From positions 124,001 through 188,000 of the forward strand of contig JACMLM010000071.1 in assembly GCA_014379595.1 (NCBI GenBank): 64,000 nt of DNA, in the 5' to 3' direction. Position numbers and translations under genes: made by a program. The notes beneath the pieces are model-generated. The model saw only the letters and a program-made list of their open reading frames with translations. It searched no databases and had not been told where the DNA came from. This DNA comes from Anaerolineales bacterium. GTDB taxonomy: Bacteria > Chloroflexota > Anaerolineae > Anaerolineales > Villigracilaceae. Shown here one piece after another: positions 6,912 to 16,426 of the stretch (position 1 is its first letter; each line of letters opens with the position of its first letter).

Positions 6912-9326
6912 ATGACCCTTGAAGAGTTTCTTAGTTTTCTTACAAAATTTATTTATGCACTTGTAGCTCTCATCACACTAGTAGATTGGCTGCGGCATCG
7001 GGATAGAACGCGGCTCGATATTGCTCTGGTCTTCGTTTCGCTGGCTGCTACAATTATCGTGCAAAGTTTCCAAGGGCTTATTGGGGTGAAATGGCTCTGG
7101 CTGGAAAAGCTCGGCTCTCTGGCTGTAATCTCCCAACCTTATTTTTTACTGCGGCTCGCCCAATACTTTCGCCCGGTTCAGAAGCTTAGTCAAAGTGCCG
7201 CACTACTTGGTCTGGCATTTTCGTGGATCGCGCTACTCCTATACAGCCAGCCATTGCCGTTGCCAATTACGTTGTTTCTCATTGTTTATTTTGTGATCGT
7301 CGAAGTGTATGCTACGTATATCCTCGTCCAGGGCGCATTGACAATCTCTGGAATTACAGGCAAACGTTTACGGCTTGCTTCGGCCGGTTCAGGCTTATTA
7401 GCCTCTCTGTTTATAGTGGGTATTGTTCTTATAGTATTTGGGCAGGCGGCCGCTGAATCCCCGGCATTGCAATCTGGTTTTGCTTCCTTGATTCAGGTCA
7501 TCGCTATTCTATCTGGATTGAGCTACTATTTTGGTTTTGCTCCCCCGCGCTGGCTAATACGGTCCTGGCAGTTGAACGAATTACATCTTTTTCTACAGCA
7601 GATAGCACGTCAGCCGGAGGGACATAATCAGGCTACTATCTTCCAGCAATTATCTGCATCTGCAATGCGCACAGTTGGTGGGGCAGAGGCTGTCATTGCC
7701 CATTGGGATCCAACTGCAAAACATTTAAATCTTACAATATCGAGTGAGCCATCTTTGCAGGTTGAAAATTTAGAGACAGAGTCCGTCATCATTGGCCGTG
7801 TGTGGCGTCAACAGCGTGGGATGGTTGCCAGTGTGCCTCACGAACTTGGGCCAGCAACAGCGGATTGGGCCGAACGGATCGAAGCACAGACACTGCTGAT
7901 TGTGCCCGTTATAAGTTCACTGCGTTCATGGGGATTGTTGATCGTGGCACTACGATACGCGCCGCTGTTCGCTACAGATGATATTGATATGCTTACATTA
8001 CTTGCGGAGCAAAGCACAATTCCGCTCGACCACACCTTACTGATCACAGAATTGCAATCAGCGAACCAGTCACTGGAGCAGCATGTAGCCAAACGAACTT
8101 CTCAATTGGTAACAATTAACAAACAACTTGAAGTAGAGAATACCGAACGCAAAATTGCAGAGGAGAAAATCCTTCACATAAATGAAGAATTGGAACAGCG
8201 TGTTGTTGAGCGCACACAGCGGCTTGAAGACGCAAACCAGGAATTAGTAAATAGCAGAAAGGAAATCCAGGGCATTCTTGATAGCATGGCTACACTGAAT
8301 GCAAAGGTTGCCCTGGATGGCACTCTTCTTTTCGCCAATAAGATCGCTACACAAGCAGCAGGTGTCACATTCGAAGAATTGATGAAAACCAACTTCCTGG
8401 AAGGCAAGTGGTGGACTTTTGATCCAGAAGTTCAGACGCGCGTAAAGAATGCCTTTGCAGAGGCAGTTTCTGGAATAAAGATCAGTTACGATGAAAAGAT
8501 TTTTGTGTTTGGCCAGATATTGGCAATTAGCTTCAGCCTCACCCCCATGCTGGGAAGCGATGATCATGTGGAATATGTTTTAGCAGAAGCAAGAGATATA
8601 TCAAAGCTAAAACAGATTGAAGAGTCTCTCCAGGCTAAAACTATCCAACTTGAAGCTGCGAACCGTGAATTAGAATCTTTTTCTTATTCTGTCTCACATG
8701 ATCTGCGTGCCCCATTACGGACCATAGATGGATTCAGTCAGGCAATTTTGGAAGATTATAGTGATAAATTACCTGAAGAGGGTCGTGCTCATTTGGATCG
8801 TGTGCGCAAAGCAACACAGAATATGGCGAATTTAATTGACGATTTATTAAATCTTTCACGCGTTACACGAGCCCCTCTTAGGTCAGAACCTATAGATCTA
8901 AGTAAATTTGCAGCAGAGATTTATGATGATCTGCAAAGGAATCACCCCGAACGCAATGTGAAGTTTACCATTGCGGAAAATCTCAAGGCAAAAGGCGATC
9001 CGCATCTTATACAGGATGTCCTTGAAAACTTTATAAACAATGCCTGGAAGTTCACATCCAAACGAGATCAGGCGCTGATAGAATTTGGGTCAAAGCGTGA
9101 AAATGATGAATCAATCTATTTTATCCGCGATAATGGCGCAGGGTTCGACATGGCCTATGCAAATAAATTGTTTGGAGCCTTTCAACGCCTGCATTCCACA
9201 TCTGAATTTCCAGGAACAGGCATTGGTCTTGCAACTGTCCAGCGTATTATTAATCGTCATGGCGGACGGGTATGGGCTGAGAGCATAATCGACCAAGGCA
9301 CAACCTTTTATTTCACGTTGGGATAA
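6912..9326 (+). CDS. 7TM-GAF-PAS hybrid sensor histidine kinase
   Basis: 804 aa. Seven membrane helices fill residues 1-215. A GAF-like domain (about 225-375) follows, then a coiled coil with the signature LEQRVVERTQRLEDAN, a PAS domain (about 450-560), and a HisKA domain with the phospho-acceptor H596 in SHDLRAPL. The HATPase domain has the N box (ENFINNAWKF), DNGAGF and GTGIGL. The SHDLRAPL box and short HisKA are of the phytochrome-like kinase class, whose usual partner is a single-domain Rcp1-type regulator. Exactly such a gene lies 9 bp downstream but is broken (9336-9537). The kinase would sense at the membrane through its 7TM region and intracellularly through GAF/PAS; no chromophore Cys motif is obvious. 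Confidence 0.88.
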   Translation: MTLEEFLSFLTKFIYALVALITLVDWLRHRDRTRLDIALVFVSLAATIIVQSFQGLIGVKWLWLEKLGSLAVISQPYFLLRLAQYFRPVQKLSQSAALLGLAFSWIALLLYSQPLPLPITLFLIVYFVIVEVYATYILVQGALTISGITGKRLRLASAGSGLLASLFIVGIVLIVFGQAAAESPALQSGFASLIQVIAILSGLSYYFGFAPPRWLIRSWQLNELHLFLQQIARQPEGHNQATIFQQLSASAMRTVGGAEAVIAHWDPTAKHLNLTISSEPSLQVENLETESVIIGRVWRQQRGMVASVPHELGPATADWAERIEAQTLLIVPVISSLRSWGLLIVALRYAPLFATDDIDMLTLLAEQSTIPLDHTLLITELQSANQSLEQHVAKRTSQLVTINKQLEVENTERKIAEEKILHINEELEQRVVERTQRLEDANQELVNSRKEIQGILDSMATLNAKVALDGTLLFANKIATQAAGVTFEELMKTNFLEGKWWTFDPEVQTRVKNAFAEAVSGIKISYDEKIFVFGQILAISFSLTPMLGSDDHVEYVLAEARDISKLKQIEESLQAKTIQLEAANRELESFSYSVSHDLRAPLRTIDGFSQAILEDYSDKLPEEGRAHLDRVRKATQNMANLIDDLLNLSRVTRAPLRSEPIDLSKFAAEIYDDLQRNHPERNVKFTIAENLKAKGDPHLIQDVLENFINNAWKFTSKRDQALIEFGSKRENDESIYFIRDNGAGFDMAYANKLFGAFQRLHSTSEFPGTGIGLATVQRIINRHGGRVWAESIIDQGTTFYFTLG

Positions 9327-9335
9327 GGAAAACAC

Positions 9336-9537
9336 ATGGACGAAAAAACCATTTTACTTGTGGAAGACAACCCGGATGATGAAGCTCTAACCCTTCGAGC
9401 CTTGGAAAAGAAGATCAGGATATTTCATTTCGGATGGGTATAATGAAGGTATCAACTCTTACATCCGCAAATCTGCAGATTTCAATCATGGCTTATATTG
9501 GCTGGTCTTAAACGAGAATCCTCCATCTCAAAAATAA
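9336..9537 (+). pseudogene. Remnant of an Rcp1-type response regulator
   Basis: An ATG at 9336 opens MDEKTILLVEDNPDDEALTL, the start of an Rcp1-type receiver protein, but the frame stops at 9441-9443 after 35 residues. From about 9415 a second frame (+1) reads DGYNEGINSYIRKSADF and then LYWLVLNENPPSQ, ending at TAA 9535-9537. This is the C-terminal end of the same family. About 75 central residues, including the phospho-acceptor Asp, are missing, as are about 10 residues between ADF and LYW. It is a gene decayed by internal deletions, lying directly behind its presumed kinase. A short 35-aa peptide could still be made but cannot be a receiver domain. Confidence 0.82.
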
Positions 9538-9539
9538 CT

Positions 9540-11561
9540 ATGAATTCAAATTTAAGAGTCTTATTTATTGAAGATTCTGAAAATGACATGCTCTTATTAT
9601 TACGTGAACTTCAAAAGGGTGGCTATGAAGTTGAATGGGAGCGCGTACAGACGGCCCCTGATATAGAGGATGCATTTGCACGCCGCCCCTGGGATTTGAT
9701 CGTCTGTGATTATTCCATGCCATCCATGAGTGCGCCGCAAGCTCTGGCAATTTTGCAAAAAAGTGGTTTGGACATACCTTTTATTATTATCTCCGGTACC
9801 ATTGGAGAAGAAGTTGCAGTATCTGCTCTAAAATCTGGTGCAAATGACTTCCTGGTAAAAGGCAAACTGGCAAGGCTTATACCGGCCATTGAGCGCGAAA
9901 TGAAGGAAGCCAGGAACCGTAGAGAGCGCAAACAAGCCGAGGATATGTTAAACCGGCAAGACGAAGAATTACGTCAACGCAGTAATGAACTGGCACGCTT
10001 ATATAGAGCCTCTGAATCACTGCTAAGTGGTGCCATGACAAACCTAACTGGTTTAGCTTCCACCATCGTCCTAACCGTTTTACGCGAGTTTGAACATTCA
10101 AATTGCAGCCTGTTGCTGCTGAATAAGGAAACGAACGAATTGGAACGGCTCGCAATAGAAGGTCCGTATGCGAGCCAGGTCAAAAACGCAAAATTAAATC
10201 TTAATGGCTCCGGGTTGGCAGCGAAGGCAATTCGCAGCGGACACATTATCAACGTCCCGGAAGTTACGGCTGACCCTGATTACATCCGCAATTGGGATGC
10301 CGCTCGCTCCGAAATGGTTATCCCACTTCAATTTGGGAATGAAGTGATCGGCGCGTTGGATGTGCAAAGCTCCGAGCCAGCAGCTTTTGAAGCCAATGAT
10401 GAACGTTTGATGACGATCTTTGCCGAACGCGCCGCCTTGGCTTTGGAACGTACACGCTTACATGAGCAAACCCTGCGGCAGGTTGAACGGTTAAGCAGTC
10501 TGCGCAGGATCGACTTTGCAATTAGCACTACATTTGATTTACGTCTATTATTAAACATAGTTCTTGAACAGGTACTCACCCAATTAAGTGTGGACGCTGC
10601 GTCAGTGCTATTGCTTCAACCCGGCATCCAACAATTGGAATTCGCCGCCGGGCGCGGCTTTCATTCACGCATCATTGAATCCACGAGATTAAAATTGGGG
10701 GAAGGATATGCAGGTCAATCAGCACTTGAAAAAAGAATCATTCACATAAAGAATCTGGCTGAATATAAAGAAAGCTTTATACGTAACGAACTCTTATCGA
10801 AGGAAAACTTTGCCACTTATTTTGCTGTACCATTGATCGCGAAAGGTGAAGTGAAGGGCGTTCTGGAAATATTCAACCGCACGGTTCTTGTGCCCAACAT
10901 GGAATGGTTGGATTTTCTCGATGCGCTTGGCTGGCAAACAGCCATTGCTATTGATAATGCCTTGCTCTTTGAAGGTATTCAGCGCTCAAATTTAGATTTG
11001 CAGCTCGCTTACGATGCAACTATCGAAGGCTGGTCACATGCGCTCGATCTGCGCGATAAAGAGACCGAAGGCCACACACTTCGCGTCACTGAGATGACAC
11101 TAAAACTCGCACGATCCATAGGCATAAACGAAGATCAGTTGATTCATATCCGCAGAGGAGCCTTACTCCATGATATTGGCAAAATGGGTGTACCGGATAA
11201 TATTTTGCTCAAACCTGACAAACTTACAGATGACGAATGGGTCATCATGAAACGTCATCCACAATTTGCATTTGAAATGCTTCAACCAATTGCATATCTT
11301 AAAGAAGCGCTAGACATTCCCTACTGTCATCATGAGAAATGGGATGGCACAGGATACCCGCGTGGCTTGAAGGGTGAACTCATTCCCTTCTCTGCTCGCA
11401 TCTTCGCCATCGTGGATGTCTGGGATGCTGTCACCAGCAACCGTCCATATCGCCCGGGTTGGACTAGAGAAAAAGCATTAGAATATATCCGCGATCAAAG
11501 CGGCAAACACTTCGACCCTCAAGCAGTGGAAATGTTTTTGAAGGAAATACATATCGATTAA
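9540..11561 (+). CDS. Response regulator REC-GAF-GAF-HD-GYP, c-di-GMP phosphodiesterase type
   Basis: 673 aa from the ATG at 9540; an earlier in-frame TTG at 9498 would run through the remnant gene and is rejected. The receiver domain (5-120) keeps E11/D12, D57 in VCDYSM and K107. Two GAF domains follow (about 150-305 and 325-480). The HD-GYP domain (about 490-670) has HDIGKMGVPD, HHEKWDGTGYP and the downstream VDVWDAVTSNRPYR, so metal and GYP residues are intact. HD-GYP proteins hydrolyse cyclic di-GMP, so this protein likely lowers it in response to phosphorylation and GAF ligands. No strong ribosome binding site precedes it; it may have depended on translation of the now broken upstream gene. 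It may be fed by the kinase at 6912-9326. Confidence 0.85.
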   Translation: MNSNLRVLFIEDSENDMLLLLRELQKGGYEVEWERVQTAPDIEDAFARRPWDLIVCDYSMPSMSAPQALAILQKSGLDIPFIIISGTIGEEVAVSALKSGANDFLVKGKLARLIPAIEREMKEARNRRERKQAEDMLNRQDEELRQRSNELARLYRASESLLSGAMTNLTGLASTIVLTVLREFEHSNCSLLLLNKETNELERLAIEGPYASQVKNAKLNLNGSGLAAKAIRSGHIINVPEVTADPDYIRNWDAARSEMVIPLQFGNEVIGALDVQSSEPAAFEANDERLMTIFAERAALALERTRLHEQTLRQVERLSSLRRIDFAISTTFDLRLLLNIVLEQVLTQLSVDAASVLLLQPGIQQLEFAAGRGFHSRIIESTRLKLGEGYAGQSALEKRIIHIKNLAEYKESFIRNELLSKENFATYFAVPLIAKGEVKGVLEIFNRTVLVPNMEWLDFLDALGWQTAIAIDNALLFEGIQRSNLDLQLAYDATIEGWSHALDLRDKETEGHTLRVTEMTLKLARSIGINEDQLIHIRRGALLHDIGKMGVPDNILLKPDKLTDDEWVIMKRHPQFAFEMLQPIAYLKEALDIPYCHHEKWDGTGYPRGLKGELIPFSARIFAIVDVWDAVTSNRPYRPGWTREKALEYIRDQSGKHFDPQAVEMFLKEIHID

Positions 11562-11624
11562 TTTCAGAGAGTTGTCGTGATATTGCCGATAGTTTCAAAT
11601 TAATTTTTTATTGGATGAATATAC

Positions 11625-12668
11625 ATGACAACCACATCAATTTCAAATTTGTTGGATAAAGCCCTCGCCTCGCGCTTAACCTTATTTGACTCAAGTCACG
11701 AATCAGCTTTTCGCCTCTTCAACGGATTCACCGAAGGGCATCCCGATCTTGTAATAGACATCTATGGGCGGACTCTTGTCATTCACAACTATGCTGATGA
11801 TCCCGCGCAAAACGAAGAAACCATTAACGAAGTAAAAAAACATATACAAGCTGCTCTGACCTGGCTGCAATCTGGGATATTAAAAACACGCCACAGTGAG
11901 TCACAAGAAGACAAACGCGGAAAACTGATATTTGGCACAGAGATAGATCACAAAATAAAAGAACATGGCGTTTGGTATGCTATTAATTTAACATTGAATC
12001 GTGATTCAAGTCTCTATCTGGACACACGCAACTTACGTAAGTGGATCATTGAAAACTTAAAAGATAAATCTGTTTTGAACACCTTTGCATATACAGGCAG
12101 TTTCGGAGTCGCTGCATTGGCTGGTGGAGCCAGCCGCGTTGTTCAAATTGACCTAAGCCGCGATTTCCTCAATATTGCCAAAACATCTTATACACTAAAC
12201 GGCTTCCCTATTCAAAAAGGGAACTTTATCGCGCGAGATTTTTTCGAACAGGTCAGCAACTTAAAGCGGACAAATACTACTTTTGATTGCGTCATCATTG
12301 ATCCACCATTCTTCTCAACCACGTCCAAAGGTAAAGTGGATCAGGAAAAGGAAAGCGCACGCCTGATCAACAAAGTCCGCCCACTGATCAACGATAGCGG
12401 ATATCTAATAGCCATTAACAATGCGCTTTATGCCAGCGGACAAGAGTACATGCAAACACTTGAAGCGTTATGTAAAGATGGATATTTGAAAATAAAAGAA
12501 CTTATTCCCGTTCCAGAAGATTTCATAGGCTACCCCGCTCTCAGCACTGAAATCTTACAAGGAGGAGAGCGGGGCTATCCCGAAACGCGGACTGGAAATC
12601 CCATCACTGACCCAGCTCCATTTAATCACTCAACCAAGATCGCGATACTTGAAGTGAAGAGAAAATAA
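11625..12668 (+). CDS. RlmI/RlmK-like class I methyltransferase
   Basis: 347 aa. The N-terminal part (1-100) resembles the PUA/EEHEE-type leader of RlmI-like enzymes, with NGFTEGHPDLVIDIYG. The SAM fold begins at SVLNTFAYTGSFGVAAL (motif I, about 146-162), followed by VVQIDLSRDFLNIAK, and the catalytic region IIDPPFFS (motif IV). Proteins of this group methylate cytosine or guanine in 23S rRNA; the exact base cannot be decided. A polar segment (LQSGILKTRHSESQEDKRG) sits where homologues have a beta-hairpin. The gene stands alone, 63 bp after the HD-GYP gene. Confidence 0.78.
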   Translation: MTTTSISNLLDKALASRLTLFDSSHESAFRLFNGFTEGHPDLVIDIYGRTLVIHNYADDPAQNEETINEVKKHIQAALTWLQSGILKTRHSESQEDKRGKLIFGTEIDHKIKEHGVWYAINLTLNRDSSLYLDTRNLRKWIIENLKDKSVLNTFAYTGSFGVAALAGGASRVVQIDLSRDFLNIAKTSYTLNGFPIQKGNFIARDFFEQVSNLKRTNTTFDCVIIDPPFFSTTSKGKVDQEKESARLINKVRPLINDSGYLIAINNALYASGQEYMQTLEALCKDGYLKIKELIPVPEDFIGYPALSTEILQGGERGYPETRTGNPITDPAPFNHSTKIAILEVKRK

Positions 12669-12747
12669 GCTATGGCCTTAGATAGGCAGAGTCGAAATCC
12701 AAAAAGAAACACATTCACAGAGAAAAAGACAATTGCTTAAAATAAAA

Positions 12748-12777
12748 AGTTCCCGTTGCCTAAAGGCAATGGGAACT
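12748..12777 (-). terminator. Terminator of the minus-strand Ig-like protein gene
   Basis: Thirteen-base arms (12748-12760 and 12765-12777) with one G-T pair and a TAAA loop. On the minus strand the hairpin is followed by TTTTTATTTT. It sits 20 bp past the stop of the gene that ends at 12797. Confidence 0.8.
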
Positions 12778-12796
12778 AATCGTTATAAATCTCAAT

Positions 12797-14926
12797 TTAT
12801 GGAGTTGCTGTTGGTGTCGCTGTATTTGGAGGTGCAGTTGTTGCTGTAGCCGGGGCAGTTGTCACAGTCGGCGTTGCGCTGCCTGGCACAGTGGTGGATG
12901 CAGTGGTTGGTGCAGTAGTCGGTGCGGATGCAGCTGCATTGTAAATAATGGGCGCAACCCAGAGTGCGCGATCACCTACTGGAGAGCCAGTAGAGAGCAC
13001 AGTCAAAATAAATTTGATATCCTGACCTGCAAGCGCAGTAAGATCGATATCGGCTGTATAGGATTGACCGGGTGTTTCATATTTTTCCACAAACGCCCAA
13101 AAGGTTTGTACGCTTGAGCTGCCTGCGACTGAGTAATCAAGCCGGAAGACCACGTAACAGCTTGTTGCACCACCTTCGCAATTAACAATACTGCGGAATT
13201 TATCACCAGCCTTTACTTTATAAGCTGGATAAAAACCTTGGATATAACTATTGTTGGTATTCTGAGGAGCAGTGATCAAACCGGGGCGGTTATCAAGTGT
13301 TCCATTCTCCAACTTGGAAGGATTTGTGATTAATACAAAACCTTTTGCGTCACCGTTCGTGCCGGGGCATGGCAACTCGCCTGCGCCGCTATACCATTTT
13401 GCAGCACAGACGTTTGCAGCAAAATCATAGCTTGTGCCTGCGATCGGCGTTGCAGGAGTTGATGGAGTGACTGGTGTAGCCGGGGTGCCCACAGTTGGAG
13501 TTATCGGCGTGGAGGGAACAGTGCCAGTACCGGCAACCTTGATCTCAACCCAGAACGATTTAATTCCGCCAGCACCGATACCAAATGGGATACCGCTGCC
13601 ATTCTTAAGTTTCCAATTACCGCGATACGTGCCAGCTGTAGTTGGCGAAGTTAATGGGATGGTGATATCTACTGTTTGGCCGGGGGCTACAGAAGTGGGG
13701 ATAGCAGCAGAATCTGGCCCACCCATCTTCTCGCCTGAATCAAAGATCAAACTGTAATTTGTCCACGTGCATGTACCAATGTTCTTCAAACGCCAAGTCT
13801 TGTTGAAGCCAAAACCTGGTGCAAAGCTCGTGCCATCGGGGACAGTAACATCTGAGACAAATTGCGCTCGATCACATGCCGCAGGCCCAGGTGCAACAGT
13901 TTTTGTAGGCGTAACAGTTGGAGGCGTACCGGTAACAGTAACTACAGGAGTATTCGTTGGCCCAGTGGATGCACCAGCGCGTGCAATGATCGGGTTACCC
14001 CATAATGCGCGATCACCTATCTGTGAACCATAAGCAGAAATAACAAGGATGAACTTTACATCCTGACCTGCCAAAGAACTTAGATTGAGATTGGCATTAT
14101 ATGTAAGACCTTCATATTTTTCGCGGAAGGTCCAGAAGGTCTTGACGGCACCAGAACCGATCTGATAATCAAGACGATAAGCAACATAACAATTGGTAGC
14201 GCCAAATTCGCAGCCAATTGTTGCCTGGAAGCGATCTCCGTTCTGCACTTTGAAAGCAGGATAGCTCGCTTGAATATAGCCATTGTTTACATTATTAGGA
14301 GCAAAGAGCAAACCAGCCTGAGCAGATTCAATTCCATTCTCAAATTTGGGTTTGTCTAATTTAAATGAAAAGCCGTTTGCACTTCCCTCAGTACCCGGGA
14401 AAGTTAACGCGCCTGCGCCACTAGACCATGCAGCGGATGCGGCGTTGGCTGTAAAGTCATAACCAGTACCTGAGGAGGGAGTAACATTGATCTCAACCCA
14501 AAAGGTTTTATTAGCAGTAGTACCAATACCAAACAAACCGCCTGCTGCACTCTTGAATTTATAGTAACCAAAGTAATGACCAGCTGCACTAGGCGCGGTC
14601 ATATCCAAAGAGATGTCCACGGTTTGACCCGGATTCACAGTGGTCGGCAAAGCAACAGAAGCGGGCGCGCCCATCTTCTCGCCACTATCGAAGACCAGCG
14701 AAACATCGTTACTATTCCATGCACAAGTTCCGATATTCTTTAAGCGCCATGTTTTCTTAAATGCAGTGCCGGGCGCAAAGTTCGTGCCATCGGGTATGGT
14801 TACATCAGCAACGAATTGAGCCCAATTACACGTCGCAGCCTGTACAGGTTGCGTGGCCGCAGGCATGATCGAGAGCATCAAAGCAACCAGAAGTAATGCA
14901 GTTCCAAATTTTGACAAATATTTCAT
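12797..14926 (-). CDS. Secreted protein with two NBR1-type Ig-like modules
   Basis: 709 aa from the ATG at 14926; GGAGG lies 5 nt upstream and overlaps an earlier ATG at 14938. A signal peptide (about 1-31, ending near QAA) is followed by two copies of one unit. Each unit has an Ig-like domain of the 'next to BRCA1' type (FVADVTIPDGTNFAPGTAF then KTWRLKNIGTCAW, WVEI) and a second beta-rich domain with a G-CYV-FRLDY segment. The units are joined by TPT linkers, and a third long linker ends the protein with no anchor. Repeats are similar but not identical (FVSDVTVPDGTSFAPGFGF in copy 2). The protein is probably exported and binds polymers or other envelope proteins; no catalytic motif is seen. 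Confidence 0.82.
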   Translation of the reverse strand: MKYLSKFGTALLLVALMLSIMPAATQPVQAATCNWAQFVADVTIPDGTNFAPGTAFKKTWRLKNIGTCAWNSNDVSLVFDSGEKMGAPASVALPTTVNPGQTVDISLDMTAPSAAGHYFGYYKFKSAAGGLFGIGTTANKTFWVEINVTPSSGTGYDFTANAASAAWSSGAGALTFPGTEGSANGFSFKLDKPKFENGIESAQAGLLFAPNNVNNGYIQASYPAFKVQNGDRFQATIGCEFGATNCYVAYRLDYQIGSGAVKTFWTFREKYEGLTYNANLNLSSLAGQDVKFILVISAYGSQIGDRALWGNPIIARAGASTGPTNTPVVTVTGTPPTVTPTKTVAPGPAACDRAQFVSDVTVPDGTSFAPGFGFNKTWRLKNIGTCTWTNYSLIFDSGEKMGGPDSAAIPTSVAPGQTVDITIPLTSPTTAGTYRGNWKLKNGSGIPFGIGAGGIKSFWVEIKVAGTGTVPSTPITPTVGTPATPVTPSTPATPIAGTSYDFAANVCAAKWYSGAGELPCPGTNGDAKGFVLITNPSKLENGTLDNRPGLITAPQNTNNSYIQGFYPAYKVKAGDKFRSIVNCEGGATSCYVVFRLDYSVAGSSSVQTFWAFVEKYETPGQSYTADIDLTALAGQDIKFILTVLSTGSPVGDRALWVAPIIYNAAASAPTTAPTTASTTVPGSATPTVTTAPATATTAPPNTATPTATP

Positions 14927-15169
14927 TTCTTCCTCCATAACAAAGCAATTCTTAATAACAACCTTACAAAAACAGCCGCAGCGGAAAAGAAAAAACTCTA
15001 TTTACTCTTGAATTTCTCTCTGCTACGGCAAAACTTCACATATTTAAAAACGTTTAATAAAGCGAAATGTTCCTTTTGACTATACGCCATCTCTAGTATA
15101 ACTTTTCTTAAGAGAATGTTCAATATGTTAACAGGTCAATTTCATGACCTTTTTTTCCTATATTTTAAT

Positions 15170-15234
15170 AGACCCTAAAGGTTTCCCAGCCAATAAAACT
15201 ATCTTTTGGTTATCCAGAAAAACCTTTAGGGTCT
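15170..15234. repeat. 15-bp inverted repeat upstream of dinB
   Basis: Perfect 15-bp arms AGACCCTAAAGGTTT (15170-15184) and AAACCTTTAGGGTCT (15220-15234) enclose 35 nt. The right arm overlaps the place where a -35 box for dinB would lie, and is followed by TCTTGTTACAC and the -10 box. It could be a regulatory hairpin, a binding site pair, or the outer ends of a small mobile repeat. Confidence 0.6.
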
Positions 15235-15245
15235 TCTTGTTACAC

Positions 15246-15251
15246 TATAAT
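15246..15251 (+). promoter_or_regulatory. -10 box of dinB, likely leaderless
   Basis: A perfect TATAAT ends 7 nt before the dinB ATG at 15259, and no Shine-Dalgarno sequence lies between. The expected transcript start falls on or next to the A of the ATG. No -35 match is seen. Confidence 0.55.
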
Positions 15252-15258
15252 TATAAGT

Positions 15259-16419
15259 ATGCCTCGCACCATTCTACATTTAGATCTTGATGCGTTTTAT
15301 TGTTCAGTGGAAGAAACGCAAAATCCGCAGTTACGTGGAAAACCGTTTGCAGTTGGTGGCAAACCCAATGAACGTGGCGTAGTCGCTTCCTGTTCATATG
15401 CAGCGCGTGCGCTTGGCATTCGCAGCGCCATGCCCATGTCTCGTGCAATAAAATTATGCGGTAATCTCATTATCGTCCCCGGGCGGCATAATTTATATAG
15501 AGAAGTTTCAAGCCAGGTGATGGAAAAACTTCATAAGTTGACTGCTTTAGTCGAACAGATTTCCATCGACGAAGCCTTTCTCGACATCTCAGATATAAAC
15601 GAATCCCCGGCACGCATCGCACATGACCTGCAAGCTGGCATCAAAAACGAATTGCATTTACCCAGCTCCATCGGAATCGCATCCAATAAACTCGTTGCAA
15701 AAATCGCAACGGAGGTTGGAAAGAAAGCAAACAAAAAAAGCAATGAGCCGCCATTTGGATTAACCATCGTTCCATTTGGTGAAGAAGCAAAATTCCTTGC
15801 TCCCCTCCCAGCGGATATGCTTTGGGGCGTTGGGCCAAAAACATCTGCAAGATTAACTGAACTCGGCGTGCATACCATCGGTGACATTGCAGGCTGGCCA
15901 GAAAAAGAAATGACTCGTCTCTTCGGCGAAAATGGACGTGATCTCTGGCGTCATGCTCACGGAATTGACGAACGGCCAATAACCACCGAATCTGAAACCA
16001 AATCCATCAGCCAGGAAACTACATTCAACGTGGATGTGCGTGATGACAAGAGTCTCGAAAAAACATTAAGAGAACAATCGACTGAAGTTGCAAGACAGCT
16101 AAGAAAAAATGATCTTGCTGGAAAAACTGTCAAAATAAAAATACGCTGGCCTGATTTCACAACGATCTCAAGGCAAGTCACACTGCCTACTTCAACAGAC
16201 AGCGCCGATGACATTATTAAAGCCGCATTGAAATTATTGCATACTGTCCGCAAGCCAAATCAAGCTGTGAGACTGCTCGGAGTCGGCGTCAGCGGAATCG
16301 GTGCTCCAGTACGCCAACTTAGCTTGTGGGACGCGGGAAACGAAAAGTCGCGTAAGCTGCAGGAAGTAGTTGATTCGTTACAGGAAAAATATGGAAAAGA
16401 TGTCATTCACAAAGGTTAA
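15259..16419 (+). CDS. dinB: DNA polymerase IV (Y-family translesion polymerase)
   Basis: 386 aa. The start MPRTILHLDLDAFYCSVE carries catalytic D9 and steric-gate Tyr14, and SIDEAF gives D104/E105. The palm and fingers (about 1-170), the HhH thumb region (WGVGPKTSARLTELGVHTIGDI, about 189-210) and the little finger (about 245-365) are all present. QLSLWD near residue 353 fits the beta-clamp binding motif, with a short tail after it. The enzyme copies past damaged bases without proofreading in the cytoplasm. It begins at a leaderless-type start (see 15246-15251). No LexA box could be identified upstream. Confidence 0.95.
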   Translation: MPRTILHLDLDAFYCSVEETQNPQLRGKPFAVGGKPNERGVVASCSYAARALGIRSAMPMSRAIKLCGNLIIVPGRHNLYREVSSQVMEKLHKLTALVEQISIDEAFLDISDINESPARIAHDLQAGIKNELHLPSSIGIASNKLVAKIATEVGKKANKKSNEPPFGLTIVPFGEEAKFLAPLPADMLWGVGPKTSARLTELGVHTIGDIAGWPEKEMTRLFGENGRDLWRHAHGIDERPITTESETKSISQETTFNVDVRDDKSLEKTLREQSTEVARQLRKNDLAGKTVKIKIRWPDFTTISRQVTLPTSTDSADDIIKAALKLLHTVRKPNQAVRLLGVGVSGIGAPVRQLSLWDAGNEKSRKLQEVVDSLQEKYGKDVIHKG

Positions 16420-16426
16420 TAAATCT

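Larger units (their letters stand above)
14927..15258. other. Divergent intergenic region with two inverted repeats
   Basis: 332 bp between the divergent secreted protein gene and dinB. It contains a 6-bp-arm palindrome (AGGTCA 15133-15138, TGACCT 15145-15150) next to a T7 run, and a long inverted repeat at 15170-15234. No gene is supported inside. Confidence 0.5.

Noticed and set aside
15133-15157. Short hairpin with T7 as a plus-strand terminator
   Set aside because: No plus-strand gene lies upstream; stem is only 6 bp. It may instead be part of the upstream region of the secreted protein gene.
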